NCBI GenBank assembly: GCA_023392575.1
Contig: JAEVYV010000310.1
Span: 1 to 14,324 of the forward strand
From: Bacteroidota bacterium
GTDB lineage: Bacteria > Bacteroidota > Bacteroidia > Chitinophagales > Chitinophagaceae
Direction: 5' to 3'
DNA: 14,324 bases
In this document: one piece after another, positions 1 through 9,019 of the stretch
How positions within the stretch are numbered: position 1 is the stretch's first letter
How the letters are laid out: each line of letters starts with the position of its first letter
Translations under genes and position numbers: made by a program
Notes under the pieces: model-generated
What the model saw: the letters and a program-made list of their open reading frames with translations, nothing else
The model's database searches: none
Told to the model about the DNA's origin: nothing

Positions 1-14
1 CCGGTGGCCTGTCC

Positions 15-3000
15 CTACTGTGCCAGTGAAATCCGTACCTGAACTCCGGCCCTGGTGGTGGTCATCGGGGCTGTGGTGGCAATTTTGGGAATGGTGCGGT
101 TTTGCTCAAAATACAGCTTGACATTCACCCGGTTGTTGGCTACATAGTCGATGGATGGAGCGATGCGAACCACTTTTTGTCCGGCGGTGCCAAAGGCCGT
201 ATTCTGGTCCAGTTTGCTGTTGGCAGTAGCATCGTCCCGCAGGCTGAAATCAAAACGCATGGTCACATCGTTGTCCAACCCTTTCCCGTTCTTGCCAATT
301 TTCAGGTTTTGCAAAAAGGGAACGCCGCGTTTGCGCCAGTCCATCCCCACCGAGTATTCGGTAGAGCGGTTTTCGGCAAGCTGGTAATCAACCAGACTCA
401 AACTCAACTGACGGCTCTTTTTGTATTCAAAGCGCAGGGCCAACTGGTTGGTAAAACTCATGTCTACACCCAGCAACGGACTAAACTGTTCGCTGATGGT
501 GATGTTGGGTACCAAAAAGTAAGGAATATAATTACCCGTTTGAGAATCCCGGAAGGAAGGGAATCCTACCCGCAGCGGATCCTGAAACAGCAGGGCCGTG
601 GTAAAGCTGTTCATCGAAAGGGTGCTGTTGTACCCATGACGCACTGTGAAATTGGTAAATATTTTTTCCATGCCCTTCAGCCGGGTCAAGCCGTTGTACG
701 TAATATTCCAGTTGGGTTTGGGTATCAGCCCCGAAAAAGGATTGGACCGCAGATTGGGGTTTGAGTTCTTGATCAATTGAATGCTCATCGGGTCCTTTTT
801 GGTATAGGCCGCCAAAAAAGCGGGGATCAATACATCCTGAGCATAACGGCCATAGCCATCCGTAGAACCACCGGCATAAGGGTTTAATTTTCCCAGGCGC
901 TGCGACAGCAAAGCCCTGTTGGCCTCAAACTGTTTAAACGTTTCGGAAATCTCATTGGGGTCGAATTTGGTAAACAGGGTTTGATACGAAATATAACTGA
1001 CGCTAAAACTACCGGTCGCGTAGGGATTATAGCGCTGCAAACCATACGTGTTGGAATCCGGGCCATCTAGATCCTTATACAATTCGGAATAGTTTTTATC
1101 GTAGGTTTTGTCGAAAGTGATATCAATATTCAAGTCGCGGAGGGGGCTTACCTGTGCGGTCAGGCCAATGTGCTGGTTATAGCGCTGTTGGATCAAGGCA
1201 TTAAACAGGGAATCGTGGGTCAGGACGCCCCTTCTTCCCAGTTCATTGATATCGCTGGTATCGGGCTGGTAGCCAAATACGTATTTCCAGCCGGGATTAC
1301 CGCTTCCCAAGTTCATCCCCAGCACCTTGGTACTGTCCAAATAACCCGGCAGCAAGGTGCCCATATCTTCCGTGTACTGAATGCCCACCCGTTTGAGCGA
1401 AGTGGCCAGCCGGGCAAAAAATTTAGGTACCCCAGCCACATGGGGCATTGCGTTGGGGTCTTTGGGCTGCTTTTGATTAAGGGAATCCCTCGTTGCCGGC
1501 TTCGGCACCGCCGGTACATCGCTGTACACACTTCGCAAGAATTTCCATTTATTGTACAACCTGTCAAAGTCAAAATCCGCCGTCAGGTTCCGGGTCTGTC
1601 CGTTCACCAGTGTATTGCCCTGTTCGCGGGCCAGCAAGGAAGCAGCTACCCAATCGTATTTGGCACTGTACGTAGCCCGAACGTTTGTCCAGTCCAGCGG
1701 GGGCAGTTTGGACGTGGGCAGGTTGTACGAAAGCGTGGCTTCCTGATGATAATGCGTGTTGCGGCCGCCCTTAAAAAAGTTCCTGCGCACGGTGTCTTTC
1801 TTTTCCTTAGTATCGATGTGCCCAAAGGGCTCATCTACCCGGGCGTTGTTTACCGCGTTAAAATCAAGGGTAAGCGATCGGGTGAGGTCCCAGCGCAGGG
1901 CATAATACCTGTCGAAATAGAAAAACTTATTGAAGTTTTCGGGCAGTTTGAAGGAGGTGCCCACATTGCGGTTGCGCAACACCCCAAACTGACGGAACAC
2001 ATCGGCCTTAAAGGAAAGCAGCGAAGGCCGGTAATTAAAATTAAAATCCCGGATCAGCGACAGCCAGGGCGAATTGGACTTAAACACCCGTTTCAGGGGC
2101 TCGACAAATTTGGGCTGGGGCGAAAAATTATAACCCAAGGCAGCCCGGGTTCTTTTAATGTCTTCCAGCTCGATAATGGGATTGGTTCTTTGCTGATGGG
2201 TAAAGGAATAATTTAAATCGATGTTGGAAATATCCCAAAGCTGGGGTTGTTTTCCATTGGTCTTGTTCTTTTTAACGCTGGTAAAGGTTATGGTTTTGAT
2301 GGTGGTTTCGTCCACCGCATCCTGCCGCACCGAATCGGCATAGGCCTTAGAGGGAGCGCTGTTGATCTTATCTTTTAGCTTGATATCCAGATCATAGGGG
2401 TCGTATTCCGGAGTCGCCAGGGTTTTGCTGAAACTGGCATACACGGGAATTTGAACGGCGGCTTCTTTGGGCAGCAGTTTGCCCAGGTCCAAATTGGTGC
2501 TGACGTCAAACTGCGAAAAGGTTTCGCGGCTTCGCTCGTTTATTTTTTGCTCCAGCGTGCCAAAGCCAATGCTCCTCCGGCTGCCGGTAAAGTTCAGGCT
2601 ACCCAGGTCAGCCAGCCGAATGTCCACCCGGCCCATGGCCGCCCAGCCTCCTTTTTCATCCAGCTTGGACAGGCGCAATTCGTTAAACCAGGTTTCCACA
2701 TTTACGGTTTCCCGGCCCTTGTTTTCAATGCCCAAAAACATGCCCCGCACCTCACCCAGGTTGGGGTTGCCAAAAATCCCATAGGTTCTGCCATCGTCCC
2801 CGGTTTCCTGGTAGTAGACAGAAGGGGAAGCCCCCGAACTGTTCCTTTTTGTTTTCAGGCGGGTCAGGCGGATCAGATCAAAATCCAGGTTGTTTTGCTG
2901 CGGCCATATGCCCAGGGAATCCCGGGTGCCCCAGGGGGTGACCTTAAGCGGAATCCTGACCTCATAGTAGTTGCTGACAAAATCATTACCAATCCGCACC

Positions 3001-6000
3001 ACGGCGTTCAGGTCGCTGTCCTTGATATTGGTGCCCGGGCTTTTGGCATCTTCTACGTGAATAAACATCAGCAACCGACCGTACTGGCGCAGGTCCAGGT
3101 TCATGGTTTTGAAAACCCCGCGGCTTTGCCCCTGCAACAAATCATGAACGCGCAGGCTGAGCGACTGCTCGTTCAACAGCAATTGAACGTTGTTGTTGCT
3201 GATTTGTTGCTGGCGTTCAATGCCCGGCGACTGGCGGTAGGGAATGGGTTCCCGCTGGTCGTTTTCTTCCAGGTTCACCGACAACACATCCACCTTAGTG
3301 GGGTCGTTGGCGGGCAGCGGAACATAATTGCCCGTGTTGTTGGTTTCGTAGGTGAACTTGCGCCACTGGTTGCGAACCAGTTCCAGTTTGGCAAAACGCA
3401 AAACAGCCGTATCCTCAAAATTGGTCAGAAACATGCGGATGAACCGGATGGATTTGAGATCGGGTATGTTGCCCACTTTGGCCTGGTAATCTTTTACCGG
3501 AATACGGAACAAATACCATTGCTCGGTGCGGGTGGTTCCGTTTGCCAGATGCACGTTCACCTCTCTTATATCGGTAATGTATTTGTTGTTGGAGGGATCC
3601 ATACCGGGCTTTAGCTCCACCCGGTACTGGAAGTATTCTTCCACCTCATTTAAAGTATTGTCCCGGTTTAGCTCCTCCTGATCGGGATAAAGCGTAAAGG
3701 CATTGGTAAACTGATCGGTATTGGTGGCTACCGGCGAATTGCCGTGCGGATTGTTGATGTCTTTATAGCGTTGCAAAATGCCGGCGCCCAACTTGTCGTA
3801 GCTTTCGTCGCGGTAACCTTTGAAATTATCGCCCGACGGATCGGCCACTGCTTTTTGATATGCCGGGGAATTGGCGCCCAGGACGGTTGCCAACTGGTTT
3901 AAAAAGGGTTGGAATTTGCGTTGCTCGGCCGTATCGGTCAACCCATCAAAACCCACGTCCTGGAAGGGCCGGTCGGCGGGATCGTTGCTGAACGCATTGG
4001 TTACCTGGATGGGGTTGCGGGGAACTTTTCCCCAAACCGACTCATCCACCGGCAAATTGGGTTGAGAGGGTGTCGGCAGCCCGTTTTCGTACAAACGCTT
4101 GCCATCTTTGAGCACATCTTCGGAAATGTTTCCAAGGTTAAAGTACAGTTCTCCGCCCTGGGGGTTACGGTTGTTGATAAAGGGATTTTGCACCCAGAAT
4201 TCAATAAACTCAATATTGCTGGATTCAAAATCGGTTTGATCAATGCTGCGCATGATGCCCCCCCATGATTTTTGTGGGGTGAGCAAATTGCCATTGGGGC
4301 CCAGGTTGCTGGTGCGGAAATTATAAGGTCCTCTTTCCTTTGGATAGTAGGCCAGGTCAAAAGTGGTGAGTAGATTTTGGCCCAGGTCGTTGGTGCGTTG
4401 CGGAAAGATCTCCGTGGACAAGACCTGGCGGGTTTCGGGTTTGGACAGTTCGTTCACATCATTGCGCAAGGGGTTGCTGGAATTTCTTCGCTCCTGCAAA
4501 ACAGGTTCAATATTGTACCAGGCCAGCTTGGCCCGGTTGAACCCGCTGGCCAGGTTATCATTCAGGCTGGCTTCCGGAAATAAAATATTATTGTCCTTGT
4601 CCGGGGCGTTCTCGGGCACGGAGGCCAACGTCCAGCTAATCAACGGAAACCGAAGATCGACGGTGCTGCGAGTTCCTTCAAAATCATCTATATAAATGAC
4701 CCCTTCGCCTCCTTTGCCGATCTGCGGCGCATGTCCGGGATCCAGAACTGCTGCTTCTCCATAGGCCGTAATGGAAGACATGGCCTTGGTAGAATAAAAA
4801 GGAAGCTTGTTCAGCCACTTGGTCATGCGGGGAAAATCGTTGCGGTAATCAAAATCAACTCCATACATGGTATTGCGGATGGGGTCCTCGCCATAGCCCT
4901 GCTTGGTAAAGAACGGCCGTTCGCTCAACCGCACCATGGACGCCCCTACGGTTAGCTGGCGATTGACCAGGTAATCCAACCGAAGGCCCAGGTAGTTTCG
5001 TTGCTGCAAACCAAAAGTGGCATTGTTCTCGTATTGCACCTGTACGGGCAAGCCCGCCTGGATAATCGCCGGATTGGTGATGCGCAAAGTTCCCAGATCG
5101 TAATTGATCTCATAATCAATGTTTTCCTGCAAAACCTGTCCGCCTGCCGTAACCGTAACCGAGCCGCGGGGAATATTAAAGCCCAACTGATATTCGGAAT
5201 TGACGGCCGATTTAGAACGGCCCACCAGTTTAAAACGGTTCAGGTTGGTATAGTTCTGTGCAATGGCTTTGATGGTGTCATAAAGCGGATAATACAGGTA
5301 GGCGTCCCGGTCGGCCTGGTTGCCATATACATAATCCAGATCGTGGCCAAAGGGTTCCAGTACCGGGAAGATGATGCGGCTTTGCGAGGAAATCACAGTA
5401 AACCCTTCAATAAAATCAAACAAGCCATCAGGCTGCGGATCGTTTTGGTCGTTCAGCCGGTCCAGGTTATCCAATTGAATGATGGGCACTCCTTTGTATT
5501 GGGGAAGCACATTGGCCGGGGGTAAATACCTTTTGTCTCCCGAGCTGGGTTCCTCGTAGGTCACATCCAACCGGAAATCGGCTCTTTCCAGTTGCCCAAA
5601 ACCAACGCTGTACACATTCTTCATCATCAAATCCCAAATGGGCAGGTTGGTCCGTTGCGAGGTAGCTTTTAACAATTTAAGGAACAAGACTTTGGTGGAA
5701 TTGCCGCTGCTGTCCGGCGGCACATCCTGCGAAAACTCCCCTACCTGGTAAACCCTACCGTTGGAGGTATACTGATAGGCAATCCCCACAACCTCGTCGG
5801 GCTGCAGTGGCTGGTTTAACGAGACAAAGCCAATCTGGGGGTTAAAATAATAATCGTTGGGCTGCAGCTTGCGGGCAAAGGTTTTTTCAAAATCCTGCAC
5901 CGGCTGAAAGCCCATGCCGGTCAGGGTGCTTTGCACCGTAGCGGAATTCCGGGTGTTGGGATTGGTATTCAGTCGTAGAAACAGATCATTGGCGTCGTTT

Positions 6001-7136
6001 CGGGGCAGCGGATTGGGCGTTCCGGTTAAGATGGCTCTGTTGTAGGGATTGTTTTCACCCATATCCATAAAAGCCACTACATCCCGGGTGTCGGTGGTGG
6101 CTCCGGTACGATTGGTCACCCAAACTTCCACCCGCAATATTTGAACGCTGGACCTCACCACCGGCAACTGGCTCATGGCGGTGTTGTAGTTGTTGCGGAA
6201 GTACTGGGCCATCAGAAAATGGCGATTCTCCTCATATTCATCGGCCCGGACGCTGAAAGACTGGGTGGCCGAGCTGCCCTGCAGCCCCAGCGACTGACGC
6301 TGCGACCGCTGGTTGGCCAAAACCGAGGTCACAAACAGCTTTCCAAACTGCAGCTGGGTTTTTATCCCAAAAAGCGACTGGGCGCCGGGAATTAGCGAGC
6401 CCTTGGAGGAAAAGCTCACGTTGCCCATCTGAAATTGTTTTAAAATCTCATCGTCTTTTCCGTGGTAATCCAGTTTTAGCTGGTTTTCAAAATCAAAATT
6501 GGCCAGCGTATTGTAATTGATGGGCAAGATGATCTTGTCCCCGATTTTGGCATCTACCTGCAACTGGGCGTTTTGGTTAAAATCAAAACCTCCGGTGCGG
6601 CGGGCCCTTTCCGGCAGGGTGGGATTTTTTATGTTCTGTCCCTGGTAGCCGGCAGAAATATCCACATAACCGGATGGACGGATCTCCACTTTTCCGTTGC
6701 CGGTAATGCGGTTCACCCAATCTTTGGAAAAGCCAAATTTTGGTTTAAACGTGCGGCGGTTCAAATTGGACAACAAATTGGCCCGTTGGCGGAAATAAGC
6801 CTGCTCGTCTTTTTCTCCCTGCAGTTTTAAAAACTCATTCATGGAAAAAGCGGCCGGGCTTCGGTAGTATTGACTTCCTATTTTTTCGACAATATAGTAT
6901 TGCTTTGTTTTGGGATCATATTCGATGCTGCGCTTGACAAACCCCGTATCCCTTAAATCAAAAGGGTTGCGGTTGGGATAGCTATAGGGATCGCCCCGCC
7001 GGTCGGTGATCGGATAACGGGAGGTATCCGGCTGGGTGGCGGGTTGTTGGGAGTAAGCAGAAGAAGCCTGTATGCATAAAGCGTAAACGATGGTCGCTAC
7101 CATCGTACAAAACCTATAGGTAGAATGTGATGCCAA
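15..7136 (-). CDS. sprA: SprA/Sov, outer-membrane translocon of the type IX secretion system
   Basis: SprA is the giant outer-membrane beta-barrel through which type IX secretion substrates with C-terminal sorting domains leave the periplasm; in gliding species it also serves motility. This product has 2373 residues, matching the family's usual length of about 2400, and ends at a TAG codon. Residues 1-29 look like a signal peptide cleaved after Ala-Tyr-Ser. Residues about 145-290 carry the typical SprA N-terminal segment (RPSGYVDISAGYQGQNIKNP, then FDFNQNAQLQVDAKIGDKI and LIPGAQSLFGIKTQLQFGKL). The family motif YIDDFEGT lies at 815-822. The remainder is long, aromatic-rich, alternating beta sequence typical of barrel strands. 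The start is uncertain: TTG at 7136 gives a signal peptide with an Arg in its n-region, while ATG at 7103 gives 2362 residues but lies inside a hairpin. An in-frame TGA lies upstream at about 7161-7163. It follows ruvA by 37 bases with no visible promoter or terminator between, so co-transcription is likely. Confidence 0.97.
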   Translation of the reverse strand: MASHSTYRFCTMVATIVYALCIQASSAYSQQPATQPDTSRYPITDRRGDPYSYPNRNPFDLRDTGFVKRSIEYDPKTKQYYIVEKIGSQYYRSPAAFSMNEFLKLQGEKDEQAYFRQRANLLSNLNRRTFKPKFGFSKDWVNRITGNGKVEIRPSGYVDISAGYQGQNIKNPTLPERARRTGGFDFNQNAQLQVDAKIGDKIILPINYNTLANFDFENQLKLDYHGKDDEILKQFQMGNVSFSSKGSLIPGAQSLFGIKTQLQFGKLFVTSVLANQRSQRQSLGLQGSSATQSFSVRADEYEENRHFLMAQYFRNNYNTAMSQLPVVRSSVQILRVEVWVTNRTGATTDTRDVVAFMDMGENNPYNRAILTGTPNPLPRNDANDLFLRLNTNPNTRNSATVQSTLTGMGFQPVQDFEKTFARKLQPNDYYFNPQIGFVSLNQPLQPDEVVGIAYQYTSNGRVYQVGEFSQDVPPDSSGNSTKVLFLKLLKATSQRTNLPIWDLMMKNVYSVGFGQLERADFRLDVTYEEPSSGDKRYLPPANVLPQYKGVPIIQLDNLDRLNDQNDPQPDGLFDFIEGFTVISSQSRIIFPVLEPFGHDLDYVYGNQADRDAYLYYPLYDTIKAIAQNYTNLNRFKLVGRSKSAVNSEYQLGFNIPRGSVTVTAGGQVLQENIDYEINYDLGTLRITNPAIIQAGLPVQVQYENNATFGLQQRNYLGLRLDYLVNRQLTVGASMVRLSERPFFTKQGYGEDPIRNTMYGVDFDYRNDFPRMTKWLNKLPFYSTKAMSSITAYGEAAVLDPGHAPQIGKGGEGVIYIDDFEGTRSTVDLRFPLISWTLASVPENAPDKDNNILFPEASLNDNLASGFNRAKLAWYNIEPVLQERRNSSNPLRNDVNELSKPETRQVLSTEIFPQRTNDLGQNLLTTFDLAYYPKERGPYNFRTSNLGPNGNLLTPQKSWGGIMRSIDQTDFESSNIEFIEFWVQNPFINNRNPQGGELYFNLGNISEDVLKDGKRLYENGLPTPSQPNLPVDESVWGKVPRNPIQVTNAFSNDPADRPFQDVGFDGLTDTAEQRKFQPFLNQLATVLGANSPAYQKAVADPSGDNFKGYRDESYDKLGAGILQRYKDINNPHGNSPVATNTDQFTNAFTLYPDQEELNRDNTLNEVEEYFQYRVELKPGMDPSNNKYITDIREVNVHLANGTTRTEQWYLFRIPVKDYQAKVGNIPDLKSIRFIRMFLTNFEDTAVLRFAKLELVRNQWRKFTYETNNTGNYVPLPANDPTKVDVLSVNLEENDQREPIPYRQSPGIERQQQISNNNVQLLLNEQSLSLRVHDLLQGQSRGVFKTMNLDLRQYGRLLMFIHVEDAKSPGTNIKDSDLNAVVRIGNDFVSNYYEVRIPLKVTPWGTRDSLGIWPQQNNLDFDLIRLTRLKTKRNSSGASPSVYYQETGDDGRTYGIFGNPNLGEVRGMFLGIENKGRETVNVETWFNELRLSKLDEKGGWAAMGRVDIRLADLGSLNFTGSRRSIGFGTLEQKINERSRETFSQFDVSTNLDLGKLLPKEAAVQIPVYASFSKTLATPEYDPYDLDIKLKDKINSAPSKAYADSVRQDAVDETTIKTITFTSVKKNKTNGKQPQLWDISNIDLNYSFTHQQRTNPIIELEDIKRTRAALGYNFSPQPKFVEPLKRVFKSNSPWLSLIRDFNFNYRPSLLSFKADVFRQFGVLRNRNVGTSFKLPENFNKFFYFDRYYALRWDLTRSLTLDFNAVNNARVDEPFGHIDTKEKKDTVRRNFFKGGRNTHYHQEATLSYNLPTSKLPPLDWTNVRATYSAKYDWVAASLLAREQGNTLVNGQTRNLTADFDFDRLYNKWKFLRSVYSDVPAVPKPATRDSLNQKQPKDPNAMPHVAGVPKFFARLATSLKRVGIQYTEDMGTLLPGYLDSTKVLGMNLGSGNPGWKYVFGYQPDTSDINELGRRGVLTHDSLFNALIQQRYNQHIGLTAQVSPLRDLNIDITFDKTYDKNYSELYKDLDGPDSNTYGLQRYNPYATGSFSVSYISYQTLFTKFDPNEISETFKQFEANRALLSQRLGKLNPYAGGSTDGYGRYAQDVLIPAFLAAYTKKDPMSIQLIKNSNPNLRSNPFSGLIPKPNWNITYNGLTRLKGMEKIFTNFTVRHGYNSTLSMNSFTTALLFQDPLRVGFPSFRDSQTGNYIPYFLVPNITISEQFSPLLGVDMSFTNQLALRFEYKKSRQLSLSLVDYQLAENRSTEYSVGMDWRKRGVPFLQNLKIGKNGKGLDNDVTMRFDFSLRDDATANSKLDQNTAFGTAGQKVVRIAPSIDYVANNRVNVKLYFEQNRTIPKIATTAPMTTTRAGVQVRISLAQ
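7087..7106 (-). promoter_or_regulatory. Hairpin enclosing the candidate ATG start of sprA
   Basis: Reading the minus strand, the arms ACGATGGT (7106-7099) and ACCATCGT (7094-7087) are perfectly complementary over 8 bases and flank the 4-base loop AGCG. The ATG at 7103-7101 is inside the first arm. In mRNA this stem would hide that start codon. It may favour initiation at the upstream TTG (7136), or act as a translation control element. It may also be accidental, since it encodes the residues TMVATIV of the signal peptide. The structure is seen in the sequence; the function is inferred. Confidence 0.4.
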
Positions 7137-7173
7137 GTCTTTTTCTCTACAATTAGTTAGTCAATAATGGTAT

Positions 7174-7761
7174 TCAAAGGATTTGCAACGCTTTCTTGAT
7201 CAAAAGCTCCACCCCAGCTCCTGGATCCTGCGCCAACACCTTTTGAATAGCCTGATCAGCAGCCTGGCGGCTGATACCCAAGGCAATTAGTGCATTTAAC
7301 GCATCGGTTTGTAAAGTATTGCCTTTCCAGGCAGAAATATTTAACTCGGCATCCACAGGCTGCTTGGCCAGTTTATCCCGGAGTTCCACCACAATTCTTT
7401 CGGCGGTTTTTTTGCCGATCCCTTTTATCGCTTCCAGCGCCCGGGCATTGCCCTGAACGATGGCCCGGCTCAATTCTTCCGGCTTCATGTACGAAAGCAT
7501 GACCCGGGCCGTGTTGGCGCCAATGCCCGAAATGGCAATCAGTTGCAGAAACATTTCCTTTTCCGCCAGATCAAAAAAACCGAACAAAATATGGGCGTCT
7601 TCGCGTACGATAAGGTGGGTTTGGAGCACTCCTTTTTCCAAGTCCTGGATGTGGGAATAGGTATTCAGACTGATTTGCACTTCGTACCCCACCCCGTTTA
7701 CGTCTACAAAAACATAGGAGGGGGTTTTCTTTACAAACGCTCCATTTAAAAAGGCGATCAT
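7174..7761 (-). CDS. ruvA: Holliday junction branch migration complex subunit RuvA
   Basis: RuvA binds four-way DNA junctions as a tetramer and loads the RuvB helicase, driving branch migration in recombinational repair in the cytoplasm. The 195-residue length is normal for the family. Residues 1-63 form the OB-fold domain, starting MIAFLNGAFVKK and including the conserved VNGVGYEV at 21-28 and LFGFFDLAEKEMF at 59-71. Two helix-hairpin-helix motifs follow, with GIG at 79-81 (LIAISGIGANTA) and GIG at 114-116 (IKGIGKKTAERIVVEL). A short Gln/Asp-containing linker leads to the C-terminal three-helix domain (about 150-195, DALNALIALGISRQAADQA) that contacts RuvB. The start is an ATG with no Shine-Dalgarno sequence. 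A promoter-like element ends only four bases ahead of it, suggesting a very short leader. It is the first gene of a probable ruvA-sprA transcript, a gene order known from Flavobacterium johnsoniae. Confidence 0.97.
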   Translation of the reverse strand: MIAFLNGAFVKKTPSYVFVDVNGVGYEVQISLNTYSHIQDLEKGVLQTHLIVREDAHILFGFFDLAEKEMFLQLIAISGIGANTARVMLSYMKPEELSRAIVQGNARALEAIKGIGKKTAERIVVELRDKLAKQPVDAELNISAWKGNTLQTDALNALIALGISRQAADQAIQKVLAQDPGAGVELLIKKALQIL

Positions 7762-7765
7762 GGCT

Positions 7766-7774
7766 GCAAAGTAA
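7766..7774 (-). promoter_or_regulatory. Possible -7 element for ruvA-sprA, very close to the start codon
   Basis: On the minus strand the sequence TTACTTTGC matches the Bacteroidota -7 consensus TAnnTTTGC with one mismatch (second base). It ends four bases before the ruvA ATG, so transcription would begin at or within a few bases of the start codon. No clear -33 TTG box is visible at the expected distance. The consensus is established knowledge; its use here is inference. Confidence 0.35.
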
Positions 7775-7860
7775 GTGTTTGTACTGAGAAGAAAAACGCT
7801 GCAGGACAGAAGGCTGCTTAAAAATATGCCCAGCCTAGCCTCTCACGTCTTCCGTGTTTG

Positions 7861-7869
7861 TATCTTCGC
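7861..7869 (+). promoter_or_regulatory. Possible -7 promoter element for fabH
   Basis: TATCTTCGC resembles the Bacteroidota -7 consensus TAnnTTTGC with one mismatch and lies 22 bases before the fabH ATG, a plausible leader length. It sits in the 130-base divergent gap between ruvA and fabH. No good -33 TTTG box is visible upstream at the usual spacing, which keeps the confidence low. Confidence 0.4.
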
Positions 7870-7891
7870 CATCCTTTTTAAAATTTGACGA

Positions 7892-8884
7892 ATGCATCAA
7901 AAAATTACAGCAGCCATTACTGCCGTTGGTGGATATGTTCCGGAAACCAAATTGACCAATTTTGACCTGGAGAAAATGGTGGAGACCAACGACGAGTGGA
8001 TCAGAACCCGTACCGGTATTGAAGAAAGAAGGATTTTAAAAGAACCGGGCAAAGCTTCATCCGACCTGGCCGTACCGGCTGTTAAGCAGTTGTGCGAAAA
8101 AAGAGGAATCAGCCCCGAGGAGATTGATTGCATTATTTGTGCCACCGTTACGCCGGACATGGTATTTCCGGCCACAGCCAATATCATCAGCGATAAAGTA
8201 GGCGCCAAAAATGCCTGGGGGTTTGACCTGGGCGCCGCCTGTTCGGGTTTTTTGTATGCCTTAACCACCGGTGCTTCCCTGATTGAAAGCCGCCGCTACA
8301 AAAAAGTGGTGGTGGTGGGTGTGGATAAAATGAGCGCCATTATTGACTACAGCGACCGCCAGACCTGCATCATTTTTGGCGATGGGGCCGGGGCCGTTTT
8401 GCTGGAGCCCAATTATGAAGGATATGGTGTGCTGGACAGCATTTTGCGCAGCGATGGCAGCGGCCGGCAATACCTGCACATGAAAGCCGGCGGTTCTTTG
8501 CGCCCCGCCACGGCCGAAACAGTGGCCAACAAAGAACATTTTGTGTACCAGGAAGGACAGGCCGTGTTCAAATTTGCAGTAAAGGGCATGGCCGATGTCA
8601 GTGCCGAATTGCTGGAACGAAACAACCTAACCGGCGAAGACATTGCCTGGCTGGTACCCCATCAGGCCAATAAACGCATTATTGATGCGACCGCCGACCG
8701 CATGGGTCTTTCGCATGATAAAGTAATGCTGAACATACAACGCTATGGCAACACCACGGCGGCCACCATCCCCTTGTGCTTGTGGGAGTGGCGGCACCAA
8801 CTAAACAAAGGCGACAACATTGTTTTGGCAGCCTTTGGCGGTGGGTTTACCTGGGGCGCCACCCTGGTGAAATGGGAGTATTAA
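7892..8884 (+). CDS. fabH: Beta-ketoacyl-ACP synthase III (FabH)
   Basis: FabH condenses an acyl-CoA primer with malonyl-ACP to begin type II fatty-acid synthesis in the cytoplasm; in Bacteroidota the primer may include branched-chain acyl-CoAs. The 330 residues fit the family. The N-terminus has the conserved MVETNDEWIRTRTGIEERR (29-47). The catalytic triad is visible: Cys117 in GAACSGF, His257 in VPHQANKRI and Asn287 in YGNTTAATIP. The glycine-rich FGDGAGAVLLE (162-172) and the C-terminal AAFGGGFTWGA (313-323) are also family signatures. The start is an ATG with an A+T-rich leader and no Shine-Dalgarno sequence. The gene stands alone, divergent from ruvA and closed by its own terminator. 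The plsX/rpmF genes that often accompany fabH are not next to it, so a second copy elsewhere in the genome is possible. Confidence 0.97.
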   Translation: MHQKITAAITAVGGYVPETKLTNFDLEKMVETNDEWIRTRTGIEERRILKEPGKASSDLAVPAVKQLCEKRGISPEEIDCIICATVTPDMVFPATANIISDKVGAKNAWGFDLGAACSGFLYALTTGASLIESRRYKKVVVVGVDKMSAIIDYSDRQTCIIFGDGAGAVLLEPNYEGYGVLDSILRSDGSGRQYLHMKAGGSLRPATAETVANKEHFVYQEGQAVFKFAVKGMADVSAELLERNNLTGEDIAWLVPHQANKRIIDATADRMGLSHDKVMLNIQRYGNTTAATIPLCLWEWRHQLNKGDNIVLAAFGGGFTWGATLVKWEY

Positions 8885-8949
8885 AACCCCTTCCGGCTTC
8901 CCCGGTGGGGAAGTGCGCCATTCACAAGGCCGGCTTGTTTAACGACACG

Positions 8950-8987
8950 AAAAGCCCTCGGCATTTCTTTAAGGCCGAGGGCTTTTT
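8950..8987 (+). terminator. Rho-independent terminator of fabH
   Basis: The arms AAAAGCCCTCGGC (8950-8962) and GCCGAGGGCTTTT (8974-8986) pair perfectly over 13 bases around an 11-base loop and run straight into a T-tract. The gene stop lies about 65 bases upstream. This is a strong intrinsic terminator. The A-run on the left arm means it could also work in the other direction, but no minus-strand gene ends nearby. Confidence 0.9.
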
Positions 8988-9019
8988 ATTTATGTACGGA
9001 ATGCTTGTTTCAGCAGGGA

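Noticed and set aside
102..3614. Long plus-strand open frames inside sprA (102-764, 1170-2216, 2451-3614)
   Set aside because: They lie antisense to an unmistakable SprA, lack recognisable domains, and have the low-complexity composition expected when a coding strand is read backwards.
6974..6988. GGATAGCTATAGG inside sprA, similar to the palindrome before sucD
   Set aside because: Only the central ATAGCTAT is shared and it lies in conserved coding sequence, so it does not support a shared operator.
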